Assembly (NCBI GenBank): GCA_902497185.1
Contig: CABVEG010000079.1
Location: 1-7,507 of the forward strand
Source of the DNA: an uncultured Eubacteriales bacterium
Lineage (GTDB): Bacteria > Bacillota > Clostridia > Lachnospirales > CAG-274
DNA: 7,507 bases
Reading direction: 5' to 3'
How positions within the stretch are numbered: position 1 is the stretch's first letter; the number at the start of each line of letters is the position of its first letter. The notes under the pieces were generated by a model, which saw only the letters and a list, made by a program, of their open reading frames with translations, had not been told where the DNA came from and did no database searches. Positions 1-5,475 of the stretch are shown here, one piece after another. The position numbers were made by a program, and so were the translations under genes.

Positions 1-1
1 A

Positions 2-79
2 AAGTGCTGACGAGCATTTCTTGCAAGCGTGTCGACTTTATCGACACGCAGAAAGTACAGGTTTCCCTGTACTTTCTGC
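2..79. repeat. Run of three hairpins at the left edge
   Basis: Three potential stem-loops follow one another. The first (2-8 with 13-19) has 7 pairs, one of them G-U on the plus-strand RNA. The second (27-35 with 41-49) is a perfect 9-bp stem with a 5-base loop. The third (48-61 with 66-79) is a perfect 14-bp stem with a 4-base loop. Stems two and three share bases 48-49. They lie just downstream of the minus-strand gene ending at 104, but no T-run follows any stem on either strand, so they are not textbook intrinsic terminators. They could be a REP/MITE-like intergenic repeat, a structured RNA, or a factor-dependent 3' end. The array may continue beyond the window. Confidence 0.6.
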
Positions 80-103
80 TAAAATATATTTAATAATTAT
101 TGT

Positions 104-1300
104 TTAGAAAAGTTTATACAAATAATCGTAAACAAATATGTAGTAATTTGATCTGTAATTGTCGTAAGCTATTTTTCTAAGAAGCAATGACAGGTCTTTA
201 TAGCTTGATGCATTATAAAGATACTTGCTTATCATATAGTCGTTGTAAGTTTCCTGGAAATACATAATGTAGGCTTCTCTTACATATTTGACATATTCAA
301 GGTCTGCATCGTTTTTAGCAAATTTTTCAAGATTCTTAAATATTTGCTTTCTGTCTAAAGATGCCTCCACAAATGTCTTTACTATGTTGGAAGGTTTATT
401 TTTAGAAGCCTGCATTTCCTTTTTCAGACCTTCAAATTCCTGCTTGGCAACGGTTTTAAGTGTAGGTGAAACATCATTGAAGTTAAATTTTTCTTCAAAG
501 TTTTCAGCAAGGGTTATGCCCTTTGAGGTATAAATTTCCTTCCCTGTCATATCACATATATTAACACCTAATTTAAGCATTAAATCAGCATCTTTAGGTA
601 TATTTACCACTATACTGTCACATTTTGAGGCAGATATACCTGAGTAATAAGCACTGTTGTAAACAAAATGGTTACTGTCGGTTATTAAAATAGGTTTGTT
701 TGATGCTTTGCTATACTTATAGAAAGCATACATACCGAATTTTTCTTCATTGCCAATGGTTAATTTGTAATCCTTACCCTTTGAAAGGTTACCTTTTATT
801 GGTATGAATCCGTCACGGCATATATCTATATCGGCTTTGTCAATATCCTTTAGGCTTATGGCATAGCAGTTTTCAAGATATAGGAAATTATAATTTGTTG
901 GCTTTTTGTATGTTTTCAGGTTTAAAAGATAGCTGTATTCAAAATAGGATGATTTAAGCAAATTGCCCTGATTGCTTGGTATATTATCATCTGTATAGCT
1001 GTAAAAAGAGCTTTTTTCAAAATAATGAGGATATACATAGTCTGCCTCATTTCCTATAATGAGCTTACTCCTTTTTTCAAATTTGGCACCTTTTCCCAAA
1101 CCATTTGAATATATACCAAAATAGGCGGGCTTTGTTGGATCCTTTGATACAAGTATGTAGTAATCGCTGGGAATGTTATCACCAATGTAGTAAAGCTCGT
1201 TTTCATACTTTGTTATAGTGCTTGCTGTTTCGCCGTATGCTGATACTGTTGAAAGTGACAATACGGTAATAAGAATTGCTGTCATAATTCTTTTTAGCAT
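104..1300 (-). CDS. Secreted tyrosine-rich protein of unknown function
   Basis: I do not recognise a family. The chosen start gives 398 residues beginning MLKRIMTAILITVLSLS, a typical Sec signal peptide: basic N-terminus, hydrophobic core, and likely cleavage after VSA near residue 21. The mature part is very rich in Tyr, Lys and Asn. It contains two related stretches, KLIIGNEADYVYPHY (about residues 79-93) and KLTIGNEEKFGMYAF (about 179-193), suggesting a duplicated beta-rich domain. The last 110 residues look helical and end in a Tyr-dense tail. There is no LPXTG motif, lipobox or second membrane segment, so release or loose wall association is inferred. The start is set at 1300 because AGAGGAG at 1310-1316 sits 9 bases upstream of it, whereas the in-frame ATG at 1309 directly abuts that site. 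The gene is monocistronic, with its own promoter at 1332-1360. Confidence 0.8.
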   Translation of the reverse strand: MLKRIMTAILITVLSLSTVSAYGETASTITKYENELYYIGDNIPSDYYILVSKDPTKPAYFGIYSNGLGKGAKFEKRSKLIIGNEADYVYPHYFEKSSFYSYTDDNIPSNQGNLLKSSYFEYSYLLNLKTYKKPTNYNFLYLENCYAISLKDIDKADIDICRDGFIPIKGNLSKGKDYKLTIGNEEKFGMYAFYKYSKASNKPILITDSNHFVYNSAYYSGISASKCDSIVVNIPKDADLMLKLGVNICDMTGKEIYTSKGITLAENFEEKFNFNDVSPTLKTVAKQEFEGLKKEMQASKNKPSNIVKTFVEASLDRKQIFKNLEKFAKNDADLEYVKYVREAYIMYFQETYNDYMISKYLYNASSYKDLSLLLRKIAYDNYRSNYYIFVYDYLYKLF

Positions 1301-1309
1301 TTTTATCAT

Positions 1310-1316
1310 CTCCTCT
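1310..1316 (-). promoter_or_regulatory. Ribosome binding site that decides the start at 1300
   Basis: The minus strand reads AGAGGAG, ending 9 bases before ATG 1300 and zero bases before ATG 1309. This favours the downstream ATG. Confidence 0.75.
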
Positions 1317-1319
1317 TTT

Positions 1320-1345
1320 TATTGTGCTTTTATTATAGCACAATA
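1320..1345. promoter_or_regulatory. Inverted repeat over the -10 and transcription start (candidate operator)
   Basis: TATTGTGCT (1320-1328) and AGCACAATA (1337-1345) form a perfect 9-bp dyad with an 8-base spacer. It brackets the -10 box and the predicted transcription start of the secreted-protein gene, a position where a bound repressor would block initiation. An alternative is coincidence in AT-rich DNA, but the GTGC/GCAC core makes that less likely. Confidence 0.5.
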
Positions 1346-1360
1346 TATAACTGTAATCAA
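1332..1360 (-). promoter_or_regulatory. Sigma-A-type promoter of the secreted-protein gene
   Basis: The minus strand has -35 TTGATT (1355-1360), a 17-base spacer, and -10 TATAAT (1332-1337). The bases TGC immediately precede the -10, giving an extended -10. Transcription would start near 1325, about 25 bases upstream of the chosen start codon. Confidence 0.75.
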
Positions 1361-1405
1361 TACTATTTATATAAAAATATAAATATTTTTATTCAAAAAA
1401 ATAAA

Positions 1406-1477
1406 TGCACCCTAGGGGAATCGAACCCCTATTTCTCAGTCCGGAGCCAAGCGTTTTATCCATTAGACTAAGGGTGC
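1406..1477 (-). tRNA. tRNA-Arg (anticodon CCG)
   Basis: On the minus strand the 72-base cloverleaf folds as follows: acceptor stem GCACCCT/AGGGTGC with discriminator A; D-arm with loop AATGGATA; anticodon loop CTCCGGA with U33 and anticodon CCG (reads CGG); 4-base variable loop; T-arm AGGGG-TTCGATT-CCCCT. The 3' CCA is not encoded, so it would be added by the CCA-adding enzyme. The D-stem has a C-A mismatch (GTCT against AAAC) and the anticodon stem has two G-U pairs, so the fold is weaker than usual. An AT-rich stretch with a 7-T run follows on the minus strand and could end the transcript. Confidence 0.93.
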
Positions 1478-1482
1478 AGAAT

Positions 1483-1508
1483 TGACCAAAATTATTAAAT
1501 TTTGGTCA
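1483..1508. repeat. Hairpin between the fumarase beta gene and the tRNA
   Basis: TGACCAAAATT (1483-1493) pairs perfectly with AATTTTGGTCA (1498-1508), an 11-bp stem with a 4-base loop. It starts 15 bases after the beta-subunit stop codon and ends 5 bases before the 5' end of the tRNA, reading the minus strand. No T-run follows, so it may be a weak terminator, a transcript-stabilising end, or a processing site if the tRNA is co-transcribed with the operon. Confidence 0.6.
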
Positions 1509-1523
1509 TAAGATTATATAAAA

Positions 1524-2075
1524 TTACTGTTTTTTGTATTTTTGAGGTTCCGTATCATAAAGATTGTTTCCCTCACTGTCTATTACAACAATACCCGGAA
1601 AATTTTCAACCTCAAGTCTGTGTATAGCCTCAGAGCCTAGATCCTCATAATCCACAACATCACATTTCTTGACACAGGTGCTTAAAAGTGCACCTGCACC
1701 TCCTACAGCACCAATATAAACAGCACCGTATTTCTTCATCGCATCAATAACGGCAGCATTTCTTGCACCTTTGCCAATCATACAAGTAAGACCAAGCTCT
1801 ATTGTTTCAGGTGAATAGGCATCCATTCGGTAACTTGTAGTGGGACCTACAGAACCTATAGCTTCCCCGGGCTTTGCAGGAGCAGGACCGGCAAAATATA
1901 TTGCCTGATCCGTTAAATCAACAGGCAGAGGAATACCCTTTTTATGGTTTTCAAGCATTCTTTTGTGGGCAGCATCTCTTGCAGTGTAAATTACACCTGT
2001 TATTGTGACCAAGTCCCCTGCTTTAAGCTGTCTTGCTTTTTCTCTTGTAATTGGTGTAGTTAAGTTGATATTCAT
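1524..2075 (-). CDS. fumB: Fumarate hydratase class I, beta subunit (C-terminal domain protein)
   Basis: This is the C-terminal-domain subunit of a two-subunit iron-sulfur hydro-lyase that interconverts fumarate and L-malate in the cytosol; it pairs with the alpha subunit at 3750-4592. The 183-residue length fits the family. Signature stretches are ITGVIYTARDAAHKRM (about residues 25-40), the GSVGPTTSYRMD substrate-site segment (74-85), MIGKG (99-103), and the glycine-rich YIGAVGGAGAL (120-130). The close relative L-tartrate dehydratase beta subunit cannot be excluded from sequence reading alone, but fumarase is the more common role in Clostridia. AGAGG at 2084-2088 lies 8 bases before the ATG, inside the 24-base gap that follows the membrane-protein gene, so translation is independent within a shared operon. 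Confidence 0.9.
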   Translation of the reverse strand: MNINLTTPITREKARQLKAGDLVTITGVIYTARDAAHKRMLENHKKGIPLPVDLTDQAIYFAGPAPAKPGEAIGSVGPTTSYRMDAYSPETIELGLTCMIGKGARNAAVIDAMKKYGAVYIGAVGGAGALLSTCVKKCDVVDYEDLGSEAIHRLEVENFPGIVVIDSEGNNLYDTEPQKYKKQ

Positions 2076-2099
2076 ATATATAACCTCTTTTACTCTAAA

Positions 2100-3731
2100 T
2101 TAAAAAATATTGCTGTCTTTAACAAGAACAACCCAGTTGCCTTCCCTTATTATATTGACAGTATTTTCAAGTATCATATGGTTTCTTTCCACAGCGTCGT
2201 CATATTCGCTGTTTGTAAGAAGGAAGAAGTATTTGTCCTGATTTGGTTGGTCCTCAAACCATATATTATCACTGTTAAGCCAGCCGCTTCTTGGCTGCTC
2301 CTCATCAATATTTACATCTCTTACCTTAACCTTACTGCTTGAGAGGAGAGTAAGTATATTTGCATTCCAGTAGGTGGCATAGCCATAGTTAAGACCGTTT
2401 CTCTCAAGGAGCTCAATAGCCTTATGGTGGTCATTATCCCTGCCGTAGTCAGCAGGCATTGCCCATATCTGACCGACTGTAATCACACAGCTTAAAACCA
2501 CAAGGGAAGAAACAATAACCGATGCTCTTCTAAGCTCTATTACTTTCCACAAACGTTTCCAAACAATAATGTTAACCATTAATGCAGAACATATAATAGG
2601 AGAAAGTCGCCAGTTTACACTTGAAAGACTGCCGAATATGTATCCGTATAAAATAAAGCCTGACATAAGCCAATGGAAAATAATAAATATTCTTTCATTT
2701 CTGTTTACCTTACCAAAAATAAATAAGGCATATACAGGTACAAAGAAAAGGACAAGACTGCCAGCCATTTTAACTGCTGCAAAAATATTTTTACCCTTTG
2801 TAATTGCACCGCCAAATTCATAGTCAGCACCTAAAAGAGAGGTCCATTGCTCAAGGAATTTCATTAAGTTGCCGCTCCATTCGCTGCTGTTTACAATATT
2901 TGAATAAGCGCTGCCGTAGCCTGCACCAATATCCTTTGCTGCAATGCTTAATATTATACCTCCCAAGGCAGTACCTATTATTATGATAATTGCTGTAAGA
3001 GCAGTGTCCCAATTTGATTTTGAAATAATTTTGTTCTTTAAGTCAAATAGGGATACAAGTAACAAAGCTCCTATAACGGGAATAGATGACAGTGTAAGTG
3101 TTGTAAGTCCGTCAAATGCAGAAAAAAATGACCAAAGGAAAACACATAGCACTAAAATAACTGTCTTTTTATTATTATTGAAAGAATAATTGTTTTCTTT
3201 AAAATGTTTAATAAATGCAAATGAAAGAGCAAGGAGTGCAAAAGCTAAAAATGCACCTAAGCTATAATGAATAATGTGCTCCCAGAAAAGCTCTCTTAGC
3301 TTACCGCTTGATGAAACTGTTATAAATTCAAGGGCAACAGCAGCAAGACTTAAATTTTTACTCCAGCCAAGACCTCTTGCCGTGTAATATATGCAAATTC
3401 CCAAAAGAAGCATAAACACAAGCATTGCAAAGCGATATGCAAACATTGTAAAGCCAAATATTGCCACAAAAGGATATACAAGAAATGTTGAACCAAAGGG
3501 CAGCAAATAAGGGTAGCAGAAAGTAGGACTAAATATCTTTCCGCTTTCAACTGTTGCTCCTGCCCATGTCATTGTATCTACACAATCAGAGTGAAGATAC
3601 CCCTCAGAGGGACCAAGCATATAGTAAATAACCGTAATGACTGCTATTGCAATTGTTATAAATGAAAACAATGTTTTTTTATCCGGTTTATTCAATTTTT
3701 TTTGTTTCTTATTTTTGGTATTTTTGCTCAT
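2100..3731 (-). CDS. Polytopic membrane protein, GT-C glycosyltransferase-like
   Basis: A 543-residue integral membrane protein of unestablished function. A Lys-rich cytoplasmic N-terminus (residues 1-20) precedes a membrane segment at about 21-39. A loop with YLHSDCVDTMTWAG (about 45-58) follows, then roughly ten further hydrophobic segments between 80 and 423, and a soluble C-terminal domain (about 425-543). An acidic first external loop, many membrane segments and a C-terminal soluble domain resemble lipid-linked-sugar GT-C transferases (PMT/GT39-like), and the two Asp residues in that loop are candidate catalytic residues. The family assignment is inference; a polymer ligase or flippase is possible. 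GGAGG at 3741-3745 lies 9 bases before the ATG. The gene lies 18 bases after the fumarase alpha gene and 24 bases before the beta gene, so it is transcribed within the fumarase operon. Confidence 0.8.
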   Translation of the reverse strand: MSKNTKNKKQKKLNKPDKKTLFSFITIAIAVITVIYYMLGPSEGYLHSDCVDTMTWAGATVESGKIFSPTFCYPYLLPFGSTFLVYPFVAIFGFTMFAYRFAMLVFMLLLGICIYYTARGLGWSKNLSLAAVALEFITVSSSGKLRELFWEHIIHYSLGAFLAFALLALSFAFIKHFKENNYSFNNNKKTVILVLCVFLWSFFSAFDGLTTLTLSSIPVIGALLLVSLFDLKNKIISKSNWDTALTAIIIIIGTALGGIILSIAAKDIGAGYGSAYSNIVNSSEWSGNLMKFLEQWTSLLGADYEFGGAITKGKNIFAAVKMAGSLVLFFVPVYALFIFGKVNRNERIFIIFHWLMSGFILYGYIFGSLSSVNWRLSPIICSALMVNIIVWKRLWKVIELRRASVIVSSLVVLSCVITVGQIWAMPADYGRDNDHHKAIELLERNGLNYGYATYWNANILTLLSSSKVKVRDVNIDEEQPRSGWLNSDNIWFEDQPNQDKYFFLLTNSEYDDAVERNHMILENTVNIIREGNWVVLVKDSNIF

Positions 3732-3749
3732 TGTTATTTTCCTCCGGAA

Positions 3750-4592
3750 TTAAATAGTAACTTCGCCGTGCCTTGTTACATGACAGCTTATGTTTACTGC
3801 TAAAGGCAGACCGGCAATGTGGGTTGCATATGTTTCAATATTAAGCCCTAATATTGTAGTATTTCCTCCAAGTCCCTGAGGACCTATTCCAAGATTGTTT
3901 GCTCTTATAAAAAGCTCTTCTTCCATTTCTCTGATATGTTCCTTGTCTGATTTTGAACCAATAGGGCGGAGAAGAGCCTTTTTGGCAAGCTTTGTACACA
4001 TTTCAAAATTGCCTCCGATACCTACTCCGACTACCATAGGAGGGCAGGGATTTGGACCTGCTTTTTCAATACAATCAATAATGGCATTTTTTACACCATC
4101 AATGCCATCAGAGGGTTTAAGCATATAAACCTTGCTCATATTTTCGCTGCCAAAACCCTTTGGAGCTACTTCAATATGTACCCTGTCGCCTTCAATTATG
4201 TCATAGTGAATAATGGCAGGAGTATTATCCTTTGTATTTACTCTTATAAGGGGGTCTGCTACAACGGATTTTCTTAAATAGCCCTCAGTATAGCCCTGAC
4301 GAACACCTTCGTTAATGGCGTCAGTAAGAGAGCCTCCGGTAAAATGTACCTCCTGACCTATTTCTATAAAAATAACTGCCATACCTGTATCTTGACATAT
4401 AGGCTTCATTTTACATTCTGCAAGTTCAGCATTTTCAATAAGCTGAGAAAGAATGTTTTTGCCAATTTCAGATGTTTCCTCTGCTCTTGCTTTTTCAATA
4501 GCGGAGTATACGTCAGAGTTAAGACAGCAGTTTGCCTTTATACATAGTTCTTTAATAGCGGCGGTAATTTTATTTACGTCTATTTCTCTCAT
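3750..4592 (-). CDS. fumA: Fumarate hydratase class I, alpha subunit
   Basis: This is the iron-sulfur subunit of two-subunit class I fumarase (fumarate + water to L-malate), an oxygen-sensitive cytosolic enzyme. The 280-residue length is normal for the family. Three cysteines expected to hold the [4Fe-4S] cluster are visible: C66 in PICQDTG, C183 in GPNPCPPM, and C270 in NISCHVTRHGE. Other family hallmarks are VGVGIGGNFE (about 188-197), LAKKALLRPIG, and LGIGPQGLGGNTT (about 234-246). The start is placed at 4592 (MREIDVNK) because AGGAG at 4601-4605 is 8 bases upstream. A longer in-frame ATG at 4640 lies upstream of the predicted transcription start and adds 16 residues not typical of the family. 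L-tartrate dehydratase alpha is the alternative. It is the first gene of a three-gene operon. Confidence 0.92.
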   Translation of the reverse strand: MREIDVNKITAAIKELCIKANCCLNSDVYSAIEKARAEETSEIGKNILSQLIENAELAECKMKPICQDTGMAVIFIEIGQEVHFTGGSLTDAINEGVRQGYTEGYLRKSVVADPLIRVNTKDNTPAIIHYDIIEGDRVHIEVAPKGFGSENMSKVYMLKPSDGIDGVKNAIIDCIEKAGPNPCPPMVVGVGIGGNFEMCTKLAKKALLRPIGSKSDKEHIREMEEELFIRANNLGIGPQGLGGNTTILGLNIETYATHIAGLPLAVNISCHVTRHGEVTI

Positions 4593-4628
4593 TTTATTTT
4601 CTCCTGATTTAAAAAATTTAACATCCTT

Positions 4629-4657
4629 AGTATAACACAATTATTGGGCTCTTACAA
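4629..4657 (-). promoter_or_regulatory. Sigma-A-type promoter of the fumarase operon
   Basis: The minus strand has -35 TTGTAA (4652-4657), a 17-base spacer, and -10 TATACT (4629-4634). Initiation near 4622 gives a leader of about 30 bases with AGGAG at its end, and excludes the ATG at 4640 from the message. Confidence 0.7.
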
Positions 4658-4721
4658 TAATTTACTTAAATAAATTGTAGAAGAAAATAGATAAAAAATT
4701 AACAAATTATTCAAAATTACC

Positions 4722-4750
4722 TTTACTTTTAGTGTAAAAACTGGTATAAT
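4722..4750 (+). promoter_or_regulatory. Plus-strand sigma-A-type promoter, divergent from fumarase
   Basis: -35 TTTACT (4722-4727), a 17-base spacer, and -10 TATAAT (4745-4750), with predicted initiation near 4757. An imperfect dyad covers it: TACCTTTAC at 4718-4726 opposes GTAAA (4734-4738) and GGTA (4743-4746), which might be an operator. It would transcribe the small ORF and leader ahead of the sigma gene. Confidence 0.65.
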
Positions 4751-4756
4751 TACTTT

Positions 4757-5092
4757 TGTAAAGAGGAAGAACTTATTTGGGGCGCAGGGGATTATATATT
4801 GCAATTTTTGTCTGTATTTTTTGTCTTGTGATTCTCAAATTACAAGGCATTTTTATATGTCATAAATTATGGCAAAGGTGTGAAAGTTGCTGTAAAAATC
4901 TGTTGGTATAGCTTTCTTATGGCTTACCGGTCAGTCTTTCATACCGGCAATATCCCCCAATAAATGTGCCGGTGTGAAGGATATGACTATATTTTAGCTG
5001 TAGGTTATAGGTAAAGTTTTATTTATAAAATGTAAAATTTGTTCACAAAAAACTGTCCCCCTTAATATTATATATTTAGGGGGTGTTTTGTT
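4757..5092 (+). promoter_or_regulatory. Long structured leader before the sigma gene
   Basis: Between the predicted transcription start and the sigma gene lie about 335 bases able to form serial hairpins: 4822-4832/4839-4849 (11 pairs), 4858-4863/4869-4874, 4882-4889/4909-4916, and 4936-4948/4968-4980 (13 pairs, two of them G-U). The last has a 19-base loop containing ATCCCCC. That loop can pair with GGGGAT at 4787-4792, or its CCCCAATAA with TTATTTGGGG at 4773-4782 if one T is bulged. The leader ends in a terminator-like hairpin. I cannot match it to a known riboswitch, T-box, 6S RNA or tmRNA. A cis-regulatory role is inference and competes with the small-ORF reading. Confidence 0.4.
4777..4911 (+). 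CDS. Possible 44-residue membrane peptide
   Basis: A short TTG-initiated ORF sits where a first gene would be expected. The promoter -10 ends at 4750 and GAGGAAG (4763-4769) precedes TTG 4777; the spacing from GAGG is 10 bases. The product would begin MGRRGLYIAIFVCIFCLV: a basic N-terminus, one hydrophobic segment (about residues 6-28), and a basic, Cys-rich tail containing CHKLWQRCESCCKN. A positive-inside single-span peptide is a plausible design for a small sporulation or toxin-like membrane protein, but I recognise no family. The start codon is weak, the ORF is short, and the same bases can fold into hairpins (4822-4849, 4858-4874, 4882-4916), so this may be untranslated leader RNA instead. 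Confidence 0.35.
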   Translation: MGRRGLYIAIFVCIFCLVILKLQGIFICHKLWQRCESCCKNLLV

Positions 5093-5101
5093 TTGTTTTT
5101 T
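5057..5101 (+). terminator. Terminator-like hairpin overlapping the sigma-gene ribosome binding site
   Basis: CCCCCT (5057-5062) pairs with AGGGGG (5078-5083), and the inner AATAT/ATATT arms pair across one T-T mismatch. The hairpin is followed by TGTTTTGTTTTGTTTTTT, giving the shape of an intrinsic terminator. The right arm (AGGGGGTG, 5078-5085) is also the only plausible Shine-Dalgarno for TTG 5093. The hairpin could therefore end upstream transcripts, hide the ribosome binding site, or both. Confidence 0.55.
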
Positions 5102-5398
5102 CCTTTGTTTATGGGACACATAGGAGGCAATCTTCCTGCTGTTTTAAGCAAGGAGGAGGAGGAAAAATATGTGAGAGCATGGGAAACAGGAGATATGAAT
5201 GCAAGAAATAAGCTGATTGAGCATAATTTAAGGCTTGTTGCCCATATTGCCAAAAAATATAATCAAATAGGTGATAGTGAGGAATTAATATCAATAGGCA
5301 CTCTTGGACTTATTAAGGCGGTAGGGACTTATAAGGCGGATAAGGGAAGGTTGGCGACTTATGCATCTAAGTGTATTGAAAATGCTATGGTGACATAA
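5093..5398 (+). CDS. sigK: N-terminal fragment of a sporulation sigma factor, SigK type
   Basis: SigK is the late mother-cell RNA polymerase sigma factor of sporulation. The 101 residues cover the N-terminus and most of sigma region 2. LSKEEEEKYV leads into LIEHNLRLVAHIAKKY (region 2.1, core binding), then SEELISIGTLGLIKAV and LATYASKCIEN (region 2.2). The IEHNLRLVAHI wording is closer to SigK than to SigE. The rest of region 2 and all of regions 3-4 are missing; the frame ends AMVT-stop right after CIEN, so the product alone could not recognise promoters. One residue is absent from the usual DKGTRLATY (here DKGRLATY). TTG 5093 is chosen because AGGGGGTG (5078-5085) lies 7 bases upstream; ATG 5111 has no such site. 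The hydrophobic start FFPLF may be a short pro-sequence. Either the gene is interrupted by a skin-like element or it is a decayed copy. Confidence 0.75.
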   Translation: MFFPLFMGHIGGNLPAVLSKEEEEKYVRAWETGDMNARNKLIEHNLRLVAHIAKKYNQIGDSEELISIGTLGLIKAVGTYKADKGRLATYASKCIENAMVT

Positions 5399-5436
5399 GT
5401 GATGCAAGAGTATGTAATTTGAAACAGTAAAAATAT

Positions 5437-5472
5437 AATTAATGACAGGCTATATTAAACCTGTCATTAATT
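5437..5472. terminator. Bidirectional terminator hairpin
   Basis: AATTAATGACAGG (5437-5449) pairs perfectly with CCTGTCATTAATT (5460-5472), a 13-bp stem with a 10-base loop. On the minus strand it begins 3 bases after the stop codon of the AlbA_2-type gene and is followed by ATATTTTTAC. On the plus strand GTTTTATA follows, 38 bases after the sigma-fragment stop. It can serve both converging genes. Confidence 0.75.
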
Positions 5473-5475
5473 GTT

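Noticed and set aside
1301..1309. ATG 1309 as start of the secreted protein
   Set aside because: The ribosome binding site directly abuts it, while ATG 1300 has ideal spacing and gives a normal signal peptide.
1365..1384. 8-bp hairpin made only of A and T
   Set aside because: Expected by chance in such AT-rich DNA; too weak to call a terminator.
1513..1518. Minus-strand TATAAT as a separate tRNA promoter
   Set aside because: No -35-like hexamer at 16-18 bases, so a dedicated tRNA promoter is not supported.
4593..4640. Longer start (ATG 4640) for the fumarase alpha subunit
   Set aside because: It lies upstream of the predicted transcription start (about 4622), has no ribosome binding site, and adds residues unlike the family. 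ATG 4592 has AGGAG at 8 bases.
4757..5092. Known RNA classes (T-box, SAM, TPP, FMN, cobalamin, 6S, tmRNA, RNase P)
   Set aside because: The conserved core motifs I know for these classes are not present.
5068..5294. Minus-strand open frames opposite the sigma gene
   Set aside because: Shadows of the sigma coding strand, without ribosome binding sites or recognisable protein features.
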